DNA of 64,000 nt from CAVPCY01 sp963702525 (lineage in GTDB: Bacteria > Actinomycetota > Coriobacteriia > Anaerosomatales > PHET01), in the NCBI GenBank assembly GCA_963702525.1, contig CAVPCY010000014.1, forward strand, positions 124,001 to 188,000. Reading direction: 5' to 3'. Position 1 is the first letter of the stretch; every line of letters begins with the position of its first letter. Made by a program: the position numbers and the translations under genes. The notes beneath the pieces are model-generated. The model was not told the DNA's origin. It saw nothing but the letters and a program-made list of their open reading frames with translations, and did no database searches. This document shows positions 28,257-36,480 of the stretch, in pieces.

Positions 28257-28496
28257 CTACTCCACCGTCCCGAACCGCCGGCTCCAGCCGTGCCCGACGA
28301 TCGCGGAGTTGAGCTGGTCCGAGAGGCGCTGCCGCGTGTAGGGGCCAGGCGGCAGGTTGTCGACTATGGTGCGGATGTCGTCGCCGACGTCGAGCGCCTC
28401 GGCCCGGATGACCACGTCGAGGCGCGAGACGCGTCTGGTGTCTCGGAACAGGGAGTCGAGCAGGCGGCCGAGAAGCTCCCGGTCTTCCTCAGCCAC
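28257..28496 (-). CDS. Small acidic protein overlapping the end of thrC
   Basis: A 79-residue ORF starting at GTG 28496, eight bases inside the thrC end in another frame. It reads EEDRELLGRLLDSLF, then SRLDVVIRAEALDVGDDIRT and PPGPYTRQRLSDQLNSAIV, ending in GTVE. The composition is that of a real small soluble protein: balanced charges and no arginine runs. The tight overlap implies translational coupling to thrC. I know of no family; a role near threonine or homoserine metabolism would be a guess. Confidence 0.55.
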   Translation of the reverse strand: MAEEDRELLGRLLDSLFRDTRRVSRLDVVIRAEALDVGDDIRTIVDNLPPGPYTRQRLSDQLNSAIVGHGWSRRFGTVE

Positions 28497-30042
28497 GCGA
28501 GCCGAGCCACTCTCGAATCGTGTTCTCGACGCTTTCGCGGCCGGAATCGACGACGGCGCTGAAGCGCACTTCCGCCGCATCGAGTCCTGCGAGCGCAGCG
28601 GGAACGGCGGCCGCGCCGGGCGCCATCTGTGTGACGCGGCCAAGCAGTTCCACGCCCGTCATGCCGTCGTACTCGGAGGGCAGCGCCTCGCCGTAGCCCA
28701 CCCCGAGCAGCGCCTTGAGCACGTCGGCTCCGAACTTCGCCCAGTGGGCCGTCGCCACGACAAGCACCGGGTTGTCGCTGCGGAGACGCTCGGCGACCTC
28801 CCACGCGACCGCCGTGTGTGGATCGAGCAGGTAGCCGGTCTCGTCGAAGACGCGCTTCACCGTCGCCAGCGAATCGTCGTTGGTGACGTAGTCGCCTGCG
28901 AGCACCCCGCGGATCGCCTTGAACGTATCGGGATCGACTCGGAAGCGGCCCTCGCTCGCGAGTTGCCCCATCCACTCGCGCACCTGCTCGGCACTGGACA
29001 GGTGGTAGAGCAAGCGCTCGAGGTTGCTGGAGACCAGGATGTCCATCGACGGCGAGGGGGTGGTGACGAACTCGCGCTGCGAGACGTCGTAAAGCCCCGT
29101 CGCGATGAAGTCGGCCAGCACGTTGTTCTCGTTGCTCGCGCATATCAGTCGCCCGATGGGCACGCCCATCTGCTGCGCGTAGTAGCCGCCCAGGATGTTG
29201 CCGAAGTTGCCGGTGGGCACGCATACGTCCATCGGCTCGCCGGCCTTCACGCCGCCGCTGGCGACCATGTCGGCATACGCGCTCGCGTAGTAGACGATCT
29301 GCGGCATGAGCCTGCCCCAGTTGATGGAGTTCGCGCTTGAGAGGCGCAGCCGCTTCGCCGTGTGCAGCCACTCGGCGAACTCGGCGTCGCCGAACGCCTC
29401 CTTGACGGCGCTTTGGCAGTCGTCGAAGTTCCCGCGAACCCCGAAGACGGTCACGTTCGCTCCGTGCTGGGTGACCATCTGCTTGCGCTGGATGTCCGAG
29501 ACACCCTCGGACGGATAGAACACGACCACCTTCGCGTGCTCGCGGTCTGCGAAGCCTTCGAGGGCGGCCTTGCCGGTGTCACCGCTCGTGGCCACGAGGA
29601 CGAGGAAGTCGTCGGCGATCTCGCCACGCTGCTGCCCCCGCTTCACGGCCTCCGAGAAGAACAGCGGCATGCACTGGAGCGCGATGTCTTTGAACGCGCT
29701 CGTCGGGCCGTGCCACAGCTCGAGCACGTGCGTGTCGCCAGCGACCTCTTCAACCGGCGCGACACGCGGGTCGTCCCACTGGCTCCCGTACGCCTGGCGC
29801 ATGAGCGTATCGATCCGCTCGGCAGGCAGGTCCACGCGGAACCTCGAGAAGATGGCGGCCGCGCGACGCCAGTACGGCATGGAGGACAGAGCCAGGATCT
29901 CGCTCAGGCTCAGGTTGGGCAGCGCTTCGGGAACGAAGAGACCACCTCCCGGCGCCATGCCGGCGATGATGACGTCCGTGAATGTGGGGTGCGCGGCGGT
30001 GCTGAGTCCGCGCGTGTCGGCGTATCGAGTGACGATCTTCAT
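28489..30042 (-). CDS. thrC: Threonine synthase
   Basis: A 517-residue PLP enzyme converting O-phosphohomoserine to threonine. It begins MKIVTRYADTRG. Lys118 in HGPTSAFKDIALQ is the PLP lysine, and VATSGDTGKAALEGF is the phosphate-binding loop. SSANSINWGRLMPQIVYY and VPTGNFGNILGGYYAQ are further conserved blocks. Length and the N-terminal domain place it in the longer ThrC group. Transcribed leftward and unbroken. A phosphoglycerate-mutase-like gene of the kind sometimes proposed as an alternative homoserine kinase lies 4 kb away, but nothing here proves a link. Confidence 0.95.
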   Translation of the reverse strand: MKIVTRYADTRGLSTAAHPTFTDVIIAGMAPGGGLFVPEALPNLSLSEILALSSMPYWRRAAAIFSRFRVDLPAERIDTLMRQAYGSQWDDPRVAPVEEVAGDTHVLELWHGPTSAFKDIALQCMPLFFSEAVKRGQQRGEIADDFLVLVATSGDTGKAALEGFADREHAKVVVFYPSEGVSDIQRKQMVTQHGANVTVFGVRGNFDDCQSAVKEAFGDAEFAEWLHTAKRLRLSSANSINWGRLMPQIVYYASAYADMVASGGVKAGEPMDVCVPTGNFGNILGGYYAQQMGVPIGRLICASNENNVLADFIATGLYDVSQREFVTTPSPSMDILVSSNLERLLYHLSSAEQVREWMGQLASEGRFRVDPDTFKAIRGVLAGDYVTNDDSLATVKRVFDETGYLLDPHTAVAWEVAERLRSDNPVLVVATAHWAKFGADVLKALLGVGYGEALPSEYDGMTGVELLGRVTQMAPGAAAVPAALAGLDAAEVRFSAVVDSGRESVENTIREWLGSRG

Positions 30043-30086
30043 GCGGCTGATTCTACCGAAAGCGGGACGGAAGGGTCGCCGCCGCC

Positions 30087-30609
30087 TTACGGGACCGTCG
30101 GCAGAGTGCTGGGTGTCATCCCCTGATCGGTTCCGGGCACGGTTCCGGGCAGTCCGCTCGGAACGGTACCGGGAACGACGCCACCGCTCGCAGGAACGGA
30201 CCCCGGCGGTGCGCCTTCGCCCTCACCCGGCACCCACACCATACGCCCGTCCTTGAGGCGATACACGGTACCCACGGGTATACCGGTGCCCTGGGCCTGC
30301 GCGCTCGTCGACTTCAGGCGATCGATGCGCTGGCCCTCCTTGGTGATGATCTCCATGTTCGCCGTGCCGGGGTTCTTCACGATCGTGACGCTCTCTTCGG
30401 AGAGCAACTCGTTGAGCCCGAAGCCCGTCAACGCCAAGGACGAGGAAGCCCACGCCGATGAGGATGGCGACGTCGAAGAGGTTGCCCAGGGACTCCATGG
30501 GATCGGGCTGGTTGTCGCCGAGCCCGGTGCGCGAGCGCATGAACGCCAGGCGCCGTCCACTCGACAGGAAGCGCCCTGCAGGCCCGCTCGGTGTCTCGTT
30601 GCCGAACAT
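30087..30609 (-). CDS. DUF2149-type membrane-anchored protein, one frameshift
   Basis: ATG 30609 lies five bases after the channel-protein stop. It starts FGNETPSGPAGRFLSSGRR. A membrane helix follows, NLFDVAILIGVGFLVLAL, containing an acidic residue. The frame shifts near 30435. The exported part includes LNELLSEESVTIVKNPGTAN and MEIITKEGQRIDRLKS, then a proline- and glycine-rich tail. The one-helix plan with an Asp in the membrane and a partner channel protein upstream resembles ExbD/TolR/MotB. DUF2149 genes next to MotA/TolQ/ExbB-type genes are something I recall from methanogens and some bacteria. The family name is by pattern, not search. Confidence 0.65.
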
Positions 30610-30614
30610 CCGCC

Positions 30615-31247
30615 CTACGCCCCGGCCCGCTCGAGGACGTACTCGAGGTCGCTCAGATCCTGGGTGTACGCCCGCTCACGGGCGAGCGAGACGAGAAACG
30701 CGATCAAACCGATCAGCAGACCGACGACCGTGGTCGAGAAGGCGATGATGAGGTTGGCGGAGAGCGTCTTCACGTCGCCCGCGGCAAGGGCGACTAGTGC
30801 CGGGCTGATGGGGATGAGGGTACCCATCAGGCCCAGGATAGGGCCGATGCGAATGAAGATCCGGGTGCGGTCCAGCAGTCTGGCTGCGACCTGCTCGGTG
30901 TCGGTGAGCACCTTGAGGGCCCGAAGCCGCGTCACGCCCTGAGCCGAGAGTGCGTCGACAGCTCCGACCAGGACCGGACCCCAGTTGAACCGCGCGAGGG
31001 CGTCGCCGACCTTCACCGGGTCATCGGCGCTTGCGAGTTCGAGTGCGACCGATTCGATGTCGAGCCCCCGCCGTGCCTTGCGGCGCTTCCACGCCTCCCA
31101 GCTGTAGGCGCCCGCCTGGTACACGATCCAGATCAGCGCGAACACCTCGGCGAACAGGACCGGGTAGAGCAGTATCGTCGCAACGGCTTGGATGATGCGC
31201 TGCGGGTTGGACAGGAAGAACCCCACCCGTTCGGCGAAGCTGCCCAT
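30615..31247 (-). CDS. MotA/TolQ/ExbB-family proton channel subunit
   Basis: A 210-residue membrane protein starting ATG 31247, immediately after the stop of the propeller gene. The first helix is LLYPVLFAEVFALIWIVYQA. A cytoplasmic domain spans about residues 50-140. The paired helices IGPILGLMGTLIPISPALVAL and LIIAFSTTVVGLLIGLIAFLV carry the family's GLMGT and STTVVGL motifs. Such proteins use proton or sodium flow to do work on a partner across the envelope. The partner here should be the DUF2149 protein just downstream. Confidence 0.87.
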   Translation of the reverse strand: MGSFAERVGFFLSNPQRIIQAVATILLYPVLFAEVFALIWIVYQAGAYSWEAWKRRKARRGLDIESVALELASADDPVKVGDALARFNWGPVLVGAVDALSAQGVTRLRALKVLTDTEQVAARLLDRTRIFIRIGPILGLMGTLIPISPALVALAAGDVKTLSANLIIAFSTTVVGLLIGLIAFLVSLARERAYTQDLSDLEYVLERAGA

Positions 31248-33029
31248 CTACACACTCCTTGTCAGGATGGACTTCAAGGCGCTGAGTGCGCCGCTTGTCG
31301 CTTGTGACAGCGTAGTCGAAGCGAGCCCCAGACTGTAGACCGTCGTGAGCAGCAGCAGCGCGGCTGCCGTGCCGGCGGCTTCGATCGGCAGCCCGCCCAG
31401 GCCCTTGGTGTCTTTGGTCGAGCCGGCTCCCGTCACCCGTTGCATCAGGAAGCCCGCGTAGACCGTCGCTTGTGCGACGCCGGGCGTGGCGCTGCCCTGC
31501 GGAAGCGCCACGGCTGCGCCGGCGGACTTCGCCGCGGCCGACGTCCCGGTGGTGCCGGGGGCATAGGGGCCGAACACCAGAGGGCCTCCGTACAGGGCGG
31601 AGGTGTTGGTTCCTCCGGTTGTCGCCGACTTGGGGACGATGTTGTATGTGACCTGTACCACGTTGAGTTGCGGGGTCACGTAGCGATTCGAGGTCGACAG
31701 GTCGGTGCGGACACGAAGGCTCGTCGCCAGCAGCCCTGTCGGGAAGACTACGGAGGGTCCGCCGACCGCACGCCAGGTGCCCCCATTGACCGAGTACTGC
31801 AGCTTCACCGCGGTACGGTCCGGCCTGACCGCGAATGCCTCGATCCGAGTGATCTGCTTGGTTACTCCGGGCGTACCCAGGTCGAGCGGGTCGGTGGTGT
31901 AGCGCCCCGAGCCTGCGGTACCGATCTCGATGAGCCGCTTGTTCGCCTGGTCGGCGATGAGCGTCGTACCTTTGGAGGTGACGAAGGCGGTCTGCGGGGA
32001 CGACAACGCTCCCACCGAGCCGATGCTCGTCGTATCGATGCGCTCCGCTTTGCCCTGGGGATCGATCTTCAGGAGGCGCGCATTGTCCCGGTCCACGATC
32101 AGCGTGGTGCCGTCCGTCTGGCGCTGAGCGGATGTGGGTCCTCTGAGGTGGGACATGTCCGAGCCTGCTTGACCCGACTTGCCGAACTGCCACACGGTAG
32201 ACCCGGAGGGGTCCACCTGCAGCACGCGATGCCCACCGGCATCGGCTATGAGCGTGTGCCCGTTGGACAGCCGCTGCGCCTGCATCGGGCCGGCAAGCCT
32301 GCCTGCGCCGACACCAGACACCCCGTCTGCGCCGTAGCGCCACACGATGCTCGAGGCGGAGTACCCGTTGTTAGGCTGACTCGCGTCGTAGTCCGAGGAG
32401 CGCACCTCGATGACGCGGTAGCCGCCGTTCGAGTCCACGATCAGGGTGTTGCCGGCGCCGGTGCGCACCGCGTAGACGGGATCGACGAGCCGACCCGCTT
32501 CGAGCCCGGCCGTGCCGTCGCCATAGCGCCACACCACCCGCTTCGCCGAATCGACCTCGATCACCGATCCGGAACCGCGGTCGGTGATCAGTGTGTGGCC
32601 ATTGGAAAGCCGCTGTGCGGAGTAAGGGGCCGCGAGTGACGAATCGTTTCCCGAGCTGTAGCGCCACACGACAGACCCGGACGGGCCGTACTCGACGACG
32701 GCGCGGCCGTTGGTGTCCGCGACGAGCGTGTTCCCGTTTGAGAGCCGTTGAGCCGTTCGGGGGTCGAACGATGGAGAGCTGCCCTTGAACTCCCAGACCT
32801 TCACGCGGTCGAGCAGGATGGCGTGCTTGGAGTTGATCTTGGCGCGGACCAGGCCCCTACCCACGGTACCGCCGAACTTCTTCGATCCGCCCTCTGACCA
32901 CGTGTAGGCCGCGTGCGCTGTCACCGGCGCAGCGGCCGCAAGCATCACAGCCGCGATGGTTGCGGCCACGAGGACCCGCATGCGGGTGTTCGAGCGCAGG
33001 TTCGTGGCGATGTGTATGTGGGTTGACAC
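31248..33029 (-). CDS. Secreted beta-propeller protein with C-terminal membrane anchor
   Basis: A 593-residue protein. A signal peptide lies at residues 17-40 (LVAATIAAVMLAAAAPVTAHA), so ATG 32981 is a possible alternative start to GTG 33029. At least six repeats of the form RLSNGHTLIADAGGHRVLQV with VVWRYG follow at 45-55 residue spacing, about residues 90-370; this is the NHL/PQQ-like propeller pattern. A beta-sandwich-like domain (AVKLQYSVNGGTWRAVGG), an alanine- and glycine-rich linker and a final helix (AAGTAAALLLLTTVYSLGLA) complete it. First gene of the operon with the ExbB-like channel and DUF2149. The ligand is unknown. Confidence 0.8.
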   Translation of the reverse strand: MSTHIHIATNLRSNTRMRVLVAATIAAVMLAAAAPVTAHAAYTWSEGGSKKFGGTVGRGLVRAKINSKHAILLDRVKVWEFKGSSPSFDPRTAQRLSNGNTLVADTNGRAVVEYGPSGSVVWRYSSGNDSSLAAPYSAQRLSNGHTLITDRGSGSVIEVDSAKRVVWRYGDGTAGLEAGRLVDPVYAVRTGAGNTLIVDSNGGYRVIEVRSSDYDASQPNNGYSASSIVWRYGADGVSGVGAGRLAGPMQAQRLSNGHTLIADAGGHRVLQVDPSGSTVWQFGKSGQAGSDMSHLRGPTSAQRQTDGTTLIVDRDNARLLKIDPQGKAERIDTTSIGSVGALSSPQTAFVTSKGTTLIADQANKRLIEIGTAGSGRYTTDPLDLGTPGVTKQITRIEAFAVRPDRTAVKLQYSVNGGTWRAVGGPSVVFPTGLLATSLRVRTDLSTSNRYVTPQLNVVQVTYNIVPKSATTGGTNTSALYGGPLVFGPYAPGTTGTSAAAKSAGAAVALPQGSATPGVAQATVYAGFLMQRVTGAGSTKDTKGLGGLPIEAAGTAAALLLLTTVYSLGLASTTLSQATSGALSALKSILTRSV

Positions 33030-33251
33030 CGGGCTCTTCGTGTTCCCTCGGCTAGAATGCCGGTCGCCCTCGCGGCTCCCGGACGGAGCGCCGGTCTTGC
33101 ACCCGACTCTCCGCGCACGTCAGAAGCATGTATCGGTCCATCTTCGCGCTTACTGGATTCTACCGCCCCGCGTCCACAGAAACCCCACGCGCGGGCGGTT
33201 CGGCATGCGATGGTGAACTGCCGCGACTCTGGCCGTCGGTGCTCCTTTCGC

Positions 33252-33776
33252 TCAGGGCGCCAGCTCCTCGGCCAGCATGTCCATGAGCAGGTTGTCGTGC
33301 CAGACGCCGTCGGGCCCAAGCTCGTAGTTCCTGGCGACGCCGATCGGCCGGAAGCCTACCTTCTCGTAGACGTGTATCGCGCGCTGGTTCGTGGTGGCCG
33401 GATCGATCGTCAGGCGGTGGTGGCCGCGCTCGCCGACAAGCCAGCCGGCGAGCACTTTGAGCGCGCTCGTGCCCACGCCCCGCCCGACGTTTCCCGCGAG
33501 CAGGCCGATGTCGATGGAGGCCGCATGGTAGGAGGGGTCGAGCTGCTCCTCGAATGCGATCACACCCGCGGCACGGTCGTCCACATCGATGACGAGCACG
33601 TGGTAGTCGGGATCGTCGAACCACTCCATGATGGTGTTCGCGTCATCGCCCCACCATGGGCCCGCCTCGGGGTCGGACGCGAGCGCGGACGCGAGCTTCG
33701 CGATCTCGCCTGAGGCAGGTGGTCTCAGCGTGACTGGTCCCTCGATGGTGGGCAGATGGTTCAGCGGTGGGTGCAT
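33252..33776 (-). CDS. GNAT N-acetyltransferase, AAC(6')-like
   Basis: Start ATG 33776 follows GAGGAG and gives 174 residues, although the frame is open further upstream. VTLRPPASGEIAKLASALAS opens the GNAT fold; ASIDIGLLAGNVGRGVGTSA is the acetyl-CoA-binding segment, and NQRAIHVYEKVGFRPIGVA the fourth motif. WFDDPDYHVLVIDVDDRAAG resembles aminoglycoside 6'-acetyltransferases, but many such proteins have other substrates. It is divergent from the phosphoglycerate mutase gene, sharing a 63-base promoter region. Confidence 0.78.
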   Translation of the reverse strand: MHPPLNHLPTIEGPVTLRPPASGEIAKLASALASDPEAGPWWGDDANTIMEWFDDPDYHVLVIDVDDRAAGVIAFEEQLDPSYHAASIDIGLLAGNVGRGVGTSALKVLAGWLVGERGHHRLTIDPATTNQRAIHVYEKVGFRPIGVARNYELGPDGVWHDNLLMDMLAEELAP

Positions 33777-33839
33777 GGCGGTCTCCTCGGTCTGGCTGGT
33801 ACGCTCTCTTCGGTAAGTGACTACCCTCGAGGGGGGCGC

Positions 33840-35021
33840 GTGAAGTACGTGGTGATCATCTTGGACGGCGCTTCGGGGTGGCCGCTGTCCGAGCTGGGAG
33901 GCAAGACGACGCTCGAGGCGGCGTCCACGCCCCATCTCGACGCCCTGGCTCGGACCGGCCGCGTAGGGCTGGCACAGACGGTACCGGAGGGCGCTGAACC
34001 CTCATCGGCCGCGGCGTGCACGTCGATCCTGGGCTACGATCCTGTCGCCGACTTCGTGGGCAGAGGCGCGATCGAGGCCGCGAGCATGGGCATCGAGCTC
34101 GCAGCCGACGAAGTCGCTTTGCGCTTGAACCTCGTCCACATCGCCGATGGCGCGATGGCCAGCTACTCGTGTGGCCACATCACCACGGGCGAGTCCCACG
34201 CGATCGTGGCCGATCTTGCCAAAGCGCTCGACGACGAGACGTTTCGCCTGTATCCAGGGGTCGCGTACCGGCACATCTTGGTGGTGAAGGGCGCGCCCGA
34301 GGTGTTGGAATGCGCCTACACACCGCCACACGACATCTCCGACAAGCCGGCGTCACCGAATCTGCCGAGCGGTCCCGGCAGCGAGATGCTGCGAGAGTAC
34401 ATGCAGCGCGCTCGCGAAGTGCTGCGCTCGAGCCGGGCCAACCTGAGACGGGCCGAGGCCGGCGCGCTTCAAGCGACCGACGTCTGGCCGTTCTGGCCCG
34501 GCGTAAGACCCGCCGGGATGGTTCCCTTCTTCGAGAAGCGAGGAGTCCGGGCCGCGATGACCAGCGGCGTCGACCTGCTCAACGGACTGGCCGTGCTGGC
34601 CGGTATCGAGCGCCTGGAGATCGCGGGAGTCACCGACGGGTCCGACACGGACTACGCCGCTCAAGCCGCGGGGGCGCTTTCCTCTCTGGCCGACAACGAC
34701 CTGGTGGTCATCCACGTGGAGTCGCCGGACGAGGAAGGTCACGCCGGATCGGCCTCGGGCAAGATCGCTGCGATCGAGGCGATCGACCGCGAGATCGTGA
34801 AGGCGGTTCGTGCGTGCACCGAGGAGCTGCGAATCCTCGCGATGCCGGACCACCCGACACCCACCGCACTCAAGACCCACGTCGGCGAGCCGGTCCCGTT
34901 CATCGTGTGGGGTACTGGCATCGCGCACAATGGGGCGCTGGCCTACGGCGAGAGTGCGGCGGCATCGACGGGGCTGGTGCTCGATCCCGGACGACGGGTC
35001 ATGGACTTGCTGCTCGGCTAG
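33840..35021 (+). CDS. apgM: Archaeal-type cofactor-independent phosphoglycerate mutase
   Basis: GTG 33840 follows CGAGGGGGG and starts exactly at KYVVIILDGASGWPL, the metal-binding Asp of the alkaline-phosphatase superfamily. EGAEPSSAAACTSILGYDP contains the serine phosphorylated in catalysis. VIHVESPDEEGHAG and ILAMPDHPTPTALKTH are the second metal-binding blocks. It interconverts 2- and 3-phosphoglycerate. Relatives have been proposed to act as homoserine kinases, and thrC lies 4 kb away. The 393-residue length is typical. Confidence 0.88.
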   Translation: MKYVVIILDGASGWPLSELGGKTTLEAASTPHLDALARTGRVGLAQTVPEGAEPSSAAACTSILGYDPVADFVGRGAIEAASMGIELAADEVALRLNLVHIADGAMASYSCGHITTGESHAIVADLAKALDDETFRLYPGVAYRHILVVKGAPEVLECAYTPPHDISDKPASPNLPSGPGSEMLREYMQRAREVLRSSRANLRRAEAGALQATDVWPFWPGVRPAGMVPFFEKRGVRAAMTSGVDLLNGLAVLAGIERLEIAGVTDGSDTDYAAQAAGALSSLADNDLVVIHVESPDEEGHAGSASGKIAAIEAIDREIVKAVRACTEELRILAMPDHPTPTALKTHVGEPVPFIVWGTGIAHNGALAYGESAAASTGLVLDPGRRVMDLLLG

Positions 35022-35039
35022 GACGCCGTTCGGTGCCGA

Positions 35040-35654
35040 TCAGATCTTCCCGGCGAGCACCCTTCCCAGCGACTCGGCCTTGTCGCACTCCCAGATGTCG
35101 AGCTCCGGCCTGACCCACGTTCCCGAGACGGCGAGCGACCCGATCGTGCGGATACCGCCTGACCCGAGCGACCTGCGGAGTTCGCGCATCGGACCGGTGT
35201 TGTAGCCGAAGAACGTGGCGATGGGTTCTGGGGCCGCGGTGGCCGTGATGATCACGGCCCGCTTGGCGGCACGGGCCTCCGGGGTCCGGGGGACTTCGGC
35301 TTCCGAGAACCCCGGCAGACGCAGTTGGCCGTTGGAGGCGAAGTAGCTGGCGAGCCTGTCCAGGATCGCCTGCATGTGTCGCTCGGCCTTGCGAAAGTAG
35401 GAGGGGACTCCGAAGATCACGCCGTCACAGGCTGCGATCTTCTCGGCAAGATCGGGCAGATCGTCGTCGATCTTGCAGGTGCCGGTCAGTCGGCACATCT
35501 TGCAGCCGGTGCAGAAGCGTATGTCGTGGTCGGCGAGACGCACTCGCTCGACCGTCGCGCCTGCAGCCTCCGCCGAACAGGCGGCCAGCTCGACCGAGCG
35601 GCTGAGCGGTCCGCGCCCTTGGCTCGCGTCGATGGCGATTATCCTCACGCCCAA
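35040..35654 (-). CDS. Flavodoxin-family NAD(P)H-dependent oxidoreductase with cysteine motif
   Basis: A 204-residue flavodoxin-fold protein. IIAIDASQGRGPLSRSVELA binds FMN phosphate. CTGCKMCRLTGTC, about residues 48-60, is the compact cysteine motif of iron-sulfur-flavoprotein-like NADPH:FMN reductases and may hold an Fe-S cluster. GVIFGVPSYF is the second flavin loop. It converges with the phosphoglycerate mutase and lies just downstream of the PadR gene on the same strand, so PadR may control it. The electron acceptor is unknown. Confidence 0.82.
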   Translation of the reverse strand: MGVRIIAIDASQGRGPLSRSVELAACSAEAAGATVERVRLADHDIRFCTGCKMCRLTGTCKIDDDLPDLAEKIAACDGVIFGVPSYFRKAERHMQAILDRLASYFASNGQLRLPGFSEAEVPRTPEARAAKRAVIITATAAPEPIATFFGYNTGPMRELRRSLGSGGIRTIGSLAVSGTWVRPELDIWECDKAESLGRVLAGKI

Positions 35655-35689
35655 CCCCTCTCGTCAGGCCGACTCCATAGTACGCCGGC

Positions 35690-36280
35690 TCATGCTCCGG
35701 GCAAGTTCCGTTCGGCAACAACCTGGGTCACTTCCGGCAGCGCTCCGTGCTCGATCGCTTCGAGGCAGTCATCCAGCCAGTCGATCGCCGTGCGCTCTCT
35801 GGCGAGCGCTCCGTCCAGCGCCGTCTGCCGTACCACCATCGTGCGAGCGGGAAGCGTGGCGTCGGCAGCCAGGGAGTCTGACCGTTCACGCAGGGCCTCG
35901 AGGCGCCGCTGGTGCTGCACTCTTCGGTCCGAGATCAGGGCGGCGAGTGTCTTGTCGTCGAGACCCGCCCCGAAGTACAGCTGGAGTGCGAAGGCGTCAC
36001 GGGACAGCGGCAGGGGCACCGGGCACGAGAGCCACCCCGCCAGAGCGTCGCGCCCGTCGCTGGTTATGTCGTAGACGAGGCGGTCGGGTCGCCCCTGTGA
36101 ACGCCGCCGTGCGCGCGTGATCAGGCCGGTCGTCCTGAGCCGATCGAGGGTGCGGTAGATCTGCGCCTGATCTGCGTTCCACAGAAGACGAGCGTCATCG
36201 TCGAAGCATCTGACCTTCAAGTCGTAGCCCGACCGCGGCCGCTCGCTCAAGAATCCGAGAATCGCGTACTCGAGTGACAC
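35690..36280 (-). CDS. PadR-family transcriptional regulator
   Basis: GTG 36280 starts the protein at the first helix of the winged-helix domain: SLEYAILGFLSERPRSGYDL. NADQAQIYRTLDRLRTTGLI is the recognition helix and wing, followed by RPDRLVYDITSDGRDAL. The C-terminal Vir-like helical domain, about residues 95-190, mediates dimerisation. The dyad 22-55 bases upstream is an evident operator. PadR proteins usually repress detoxification or efflux genes in response to small phenolic or drug-like ligands; the flavoprotein gene downstream is a candidate target. Confidence 0.87.
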   Translation of the reverse strand: MSLEYAILGFLSERPRSGYDLKVRCFDDDARLLWNADQAQIYRTLDRLRTTGLITRARRRSQGRPDRLVYDITSDGRDALAGWLSCPVPLPLSRDAFALQLYFGAGLDDKTLAALISDRRVQHQRRLEALRERSDSLAADATLPARTMVVRQTALDGALARERTAIDWLDDCLEAIEHGALPEVTQVVAERNLPGA

Positions 36281-36301
36281 CGTGTGTTGCCCCCATGTCG
36301 A

Positions 36302-36335
36302 TATATGACGAAACATATAATGGAGAAGTCATATA
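36302..36335 (-). promoter_or_regulatory. PadR operator and promoter dyad
   Basis: TATATG (36302-36307), six bases, then CATATA (36314-36319) form a perfect dyad. A second inverted pair, TATATGAC (36302-36309) and GTCATATA (36328-36335), overlaps it. This AT-rich island in a GC-rich region lies directly upstream of the PadR gene and looks like the autoregulatory site. Confidence 0.65.
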
Positions 36336-36394
36336 CCGATTGCAAGCATCAAGCCCAGATTGAGGAAAGTCAGAAAGACGCAGGTAGAGGACGC

Positions 36395-36431
36395 CGAGAA
36401 GGGCCTCGACCGACGGTCGAAGCCCTTCTCG
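36395..36431 (-). terminator. Strong hairpin downstream of glnA
   Basis: CGAGAAGGGC (36395-36404) pairs with GCCCTTCTCG (36422-36431). Inside, TCGACCG (36406-36412) pairs with CGGTCGA (36414-36420), leaving only small bulges. It lies 50 bases past the glnA stop. Confidence 0.75.
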
Positions 36432-36480
36432 TGAGGCAGATACGCTCTATGGGGTGCCCGGCACAGACCCGGGCGGGTGT

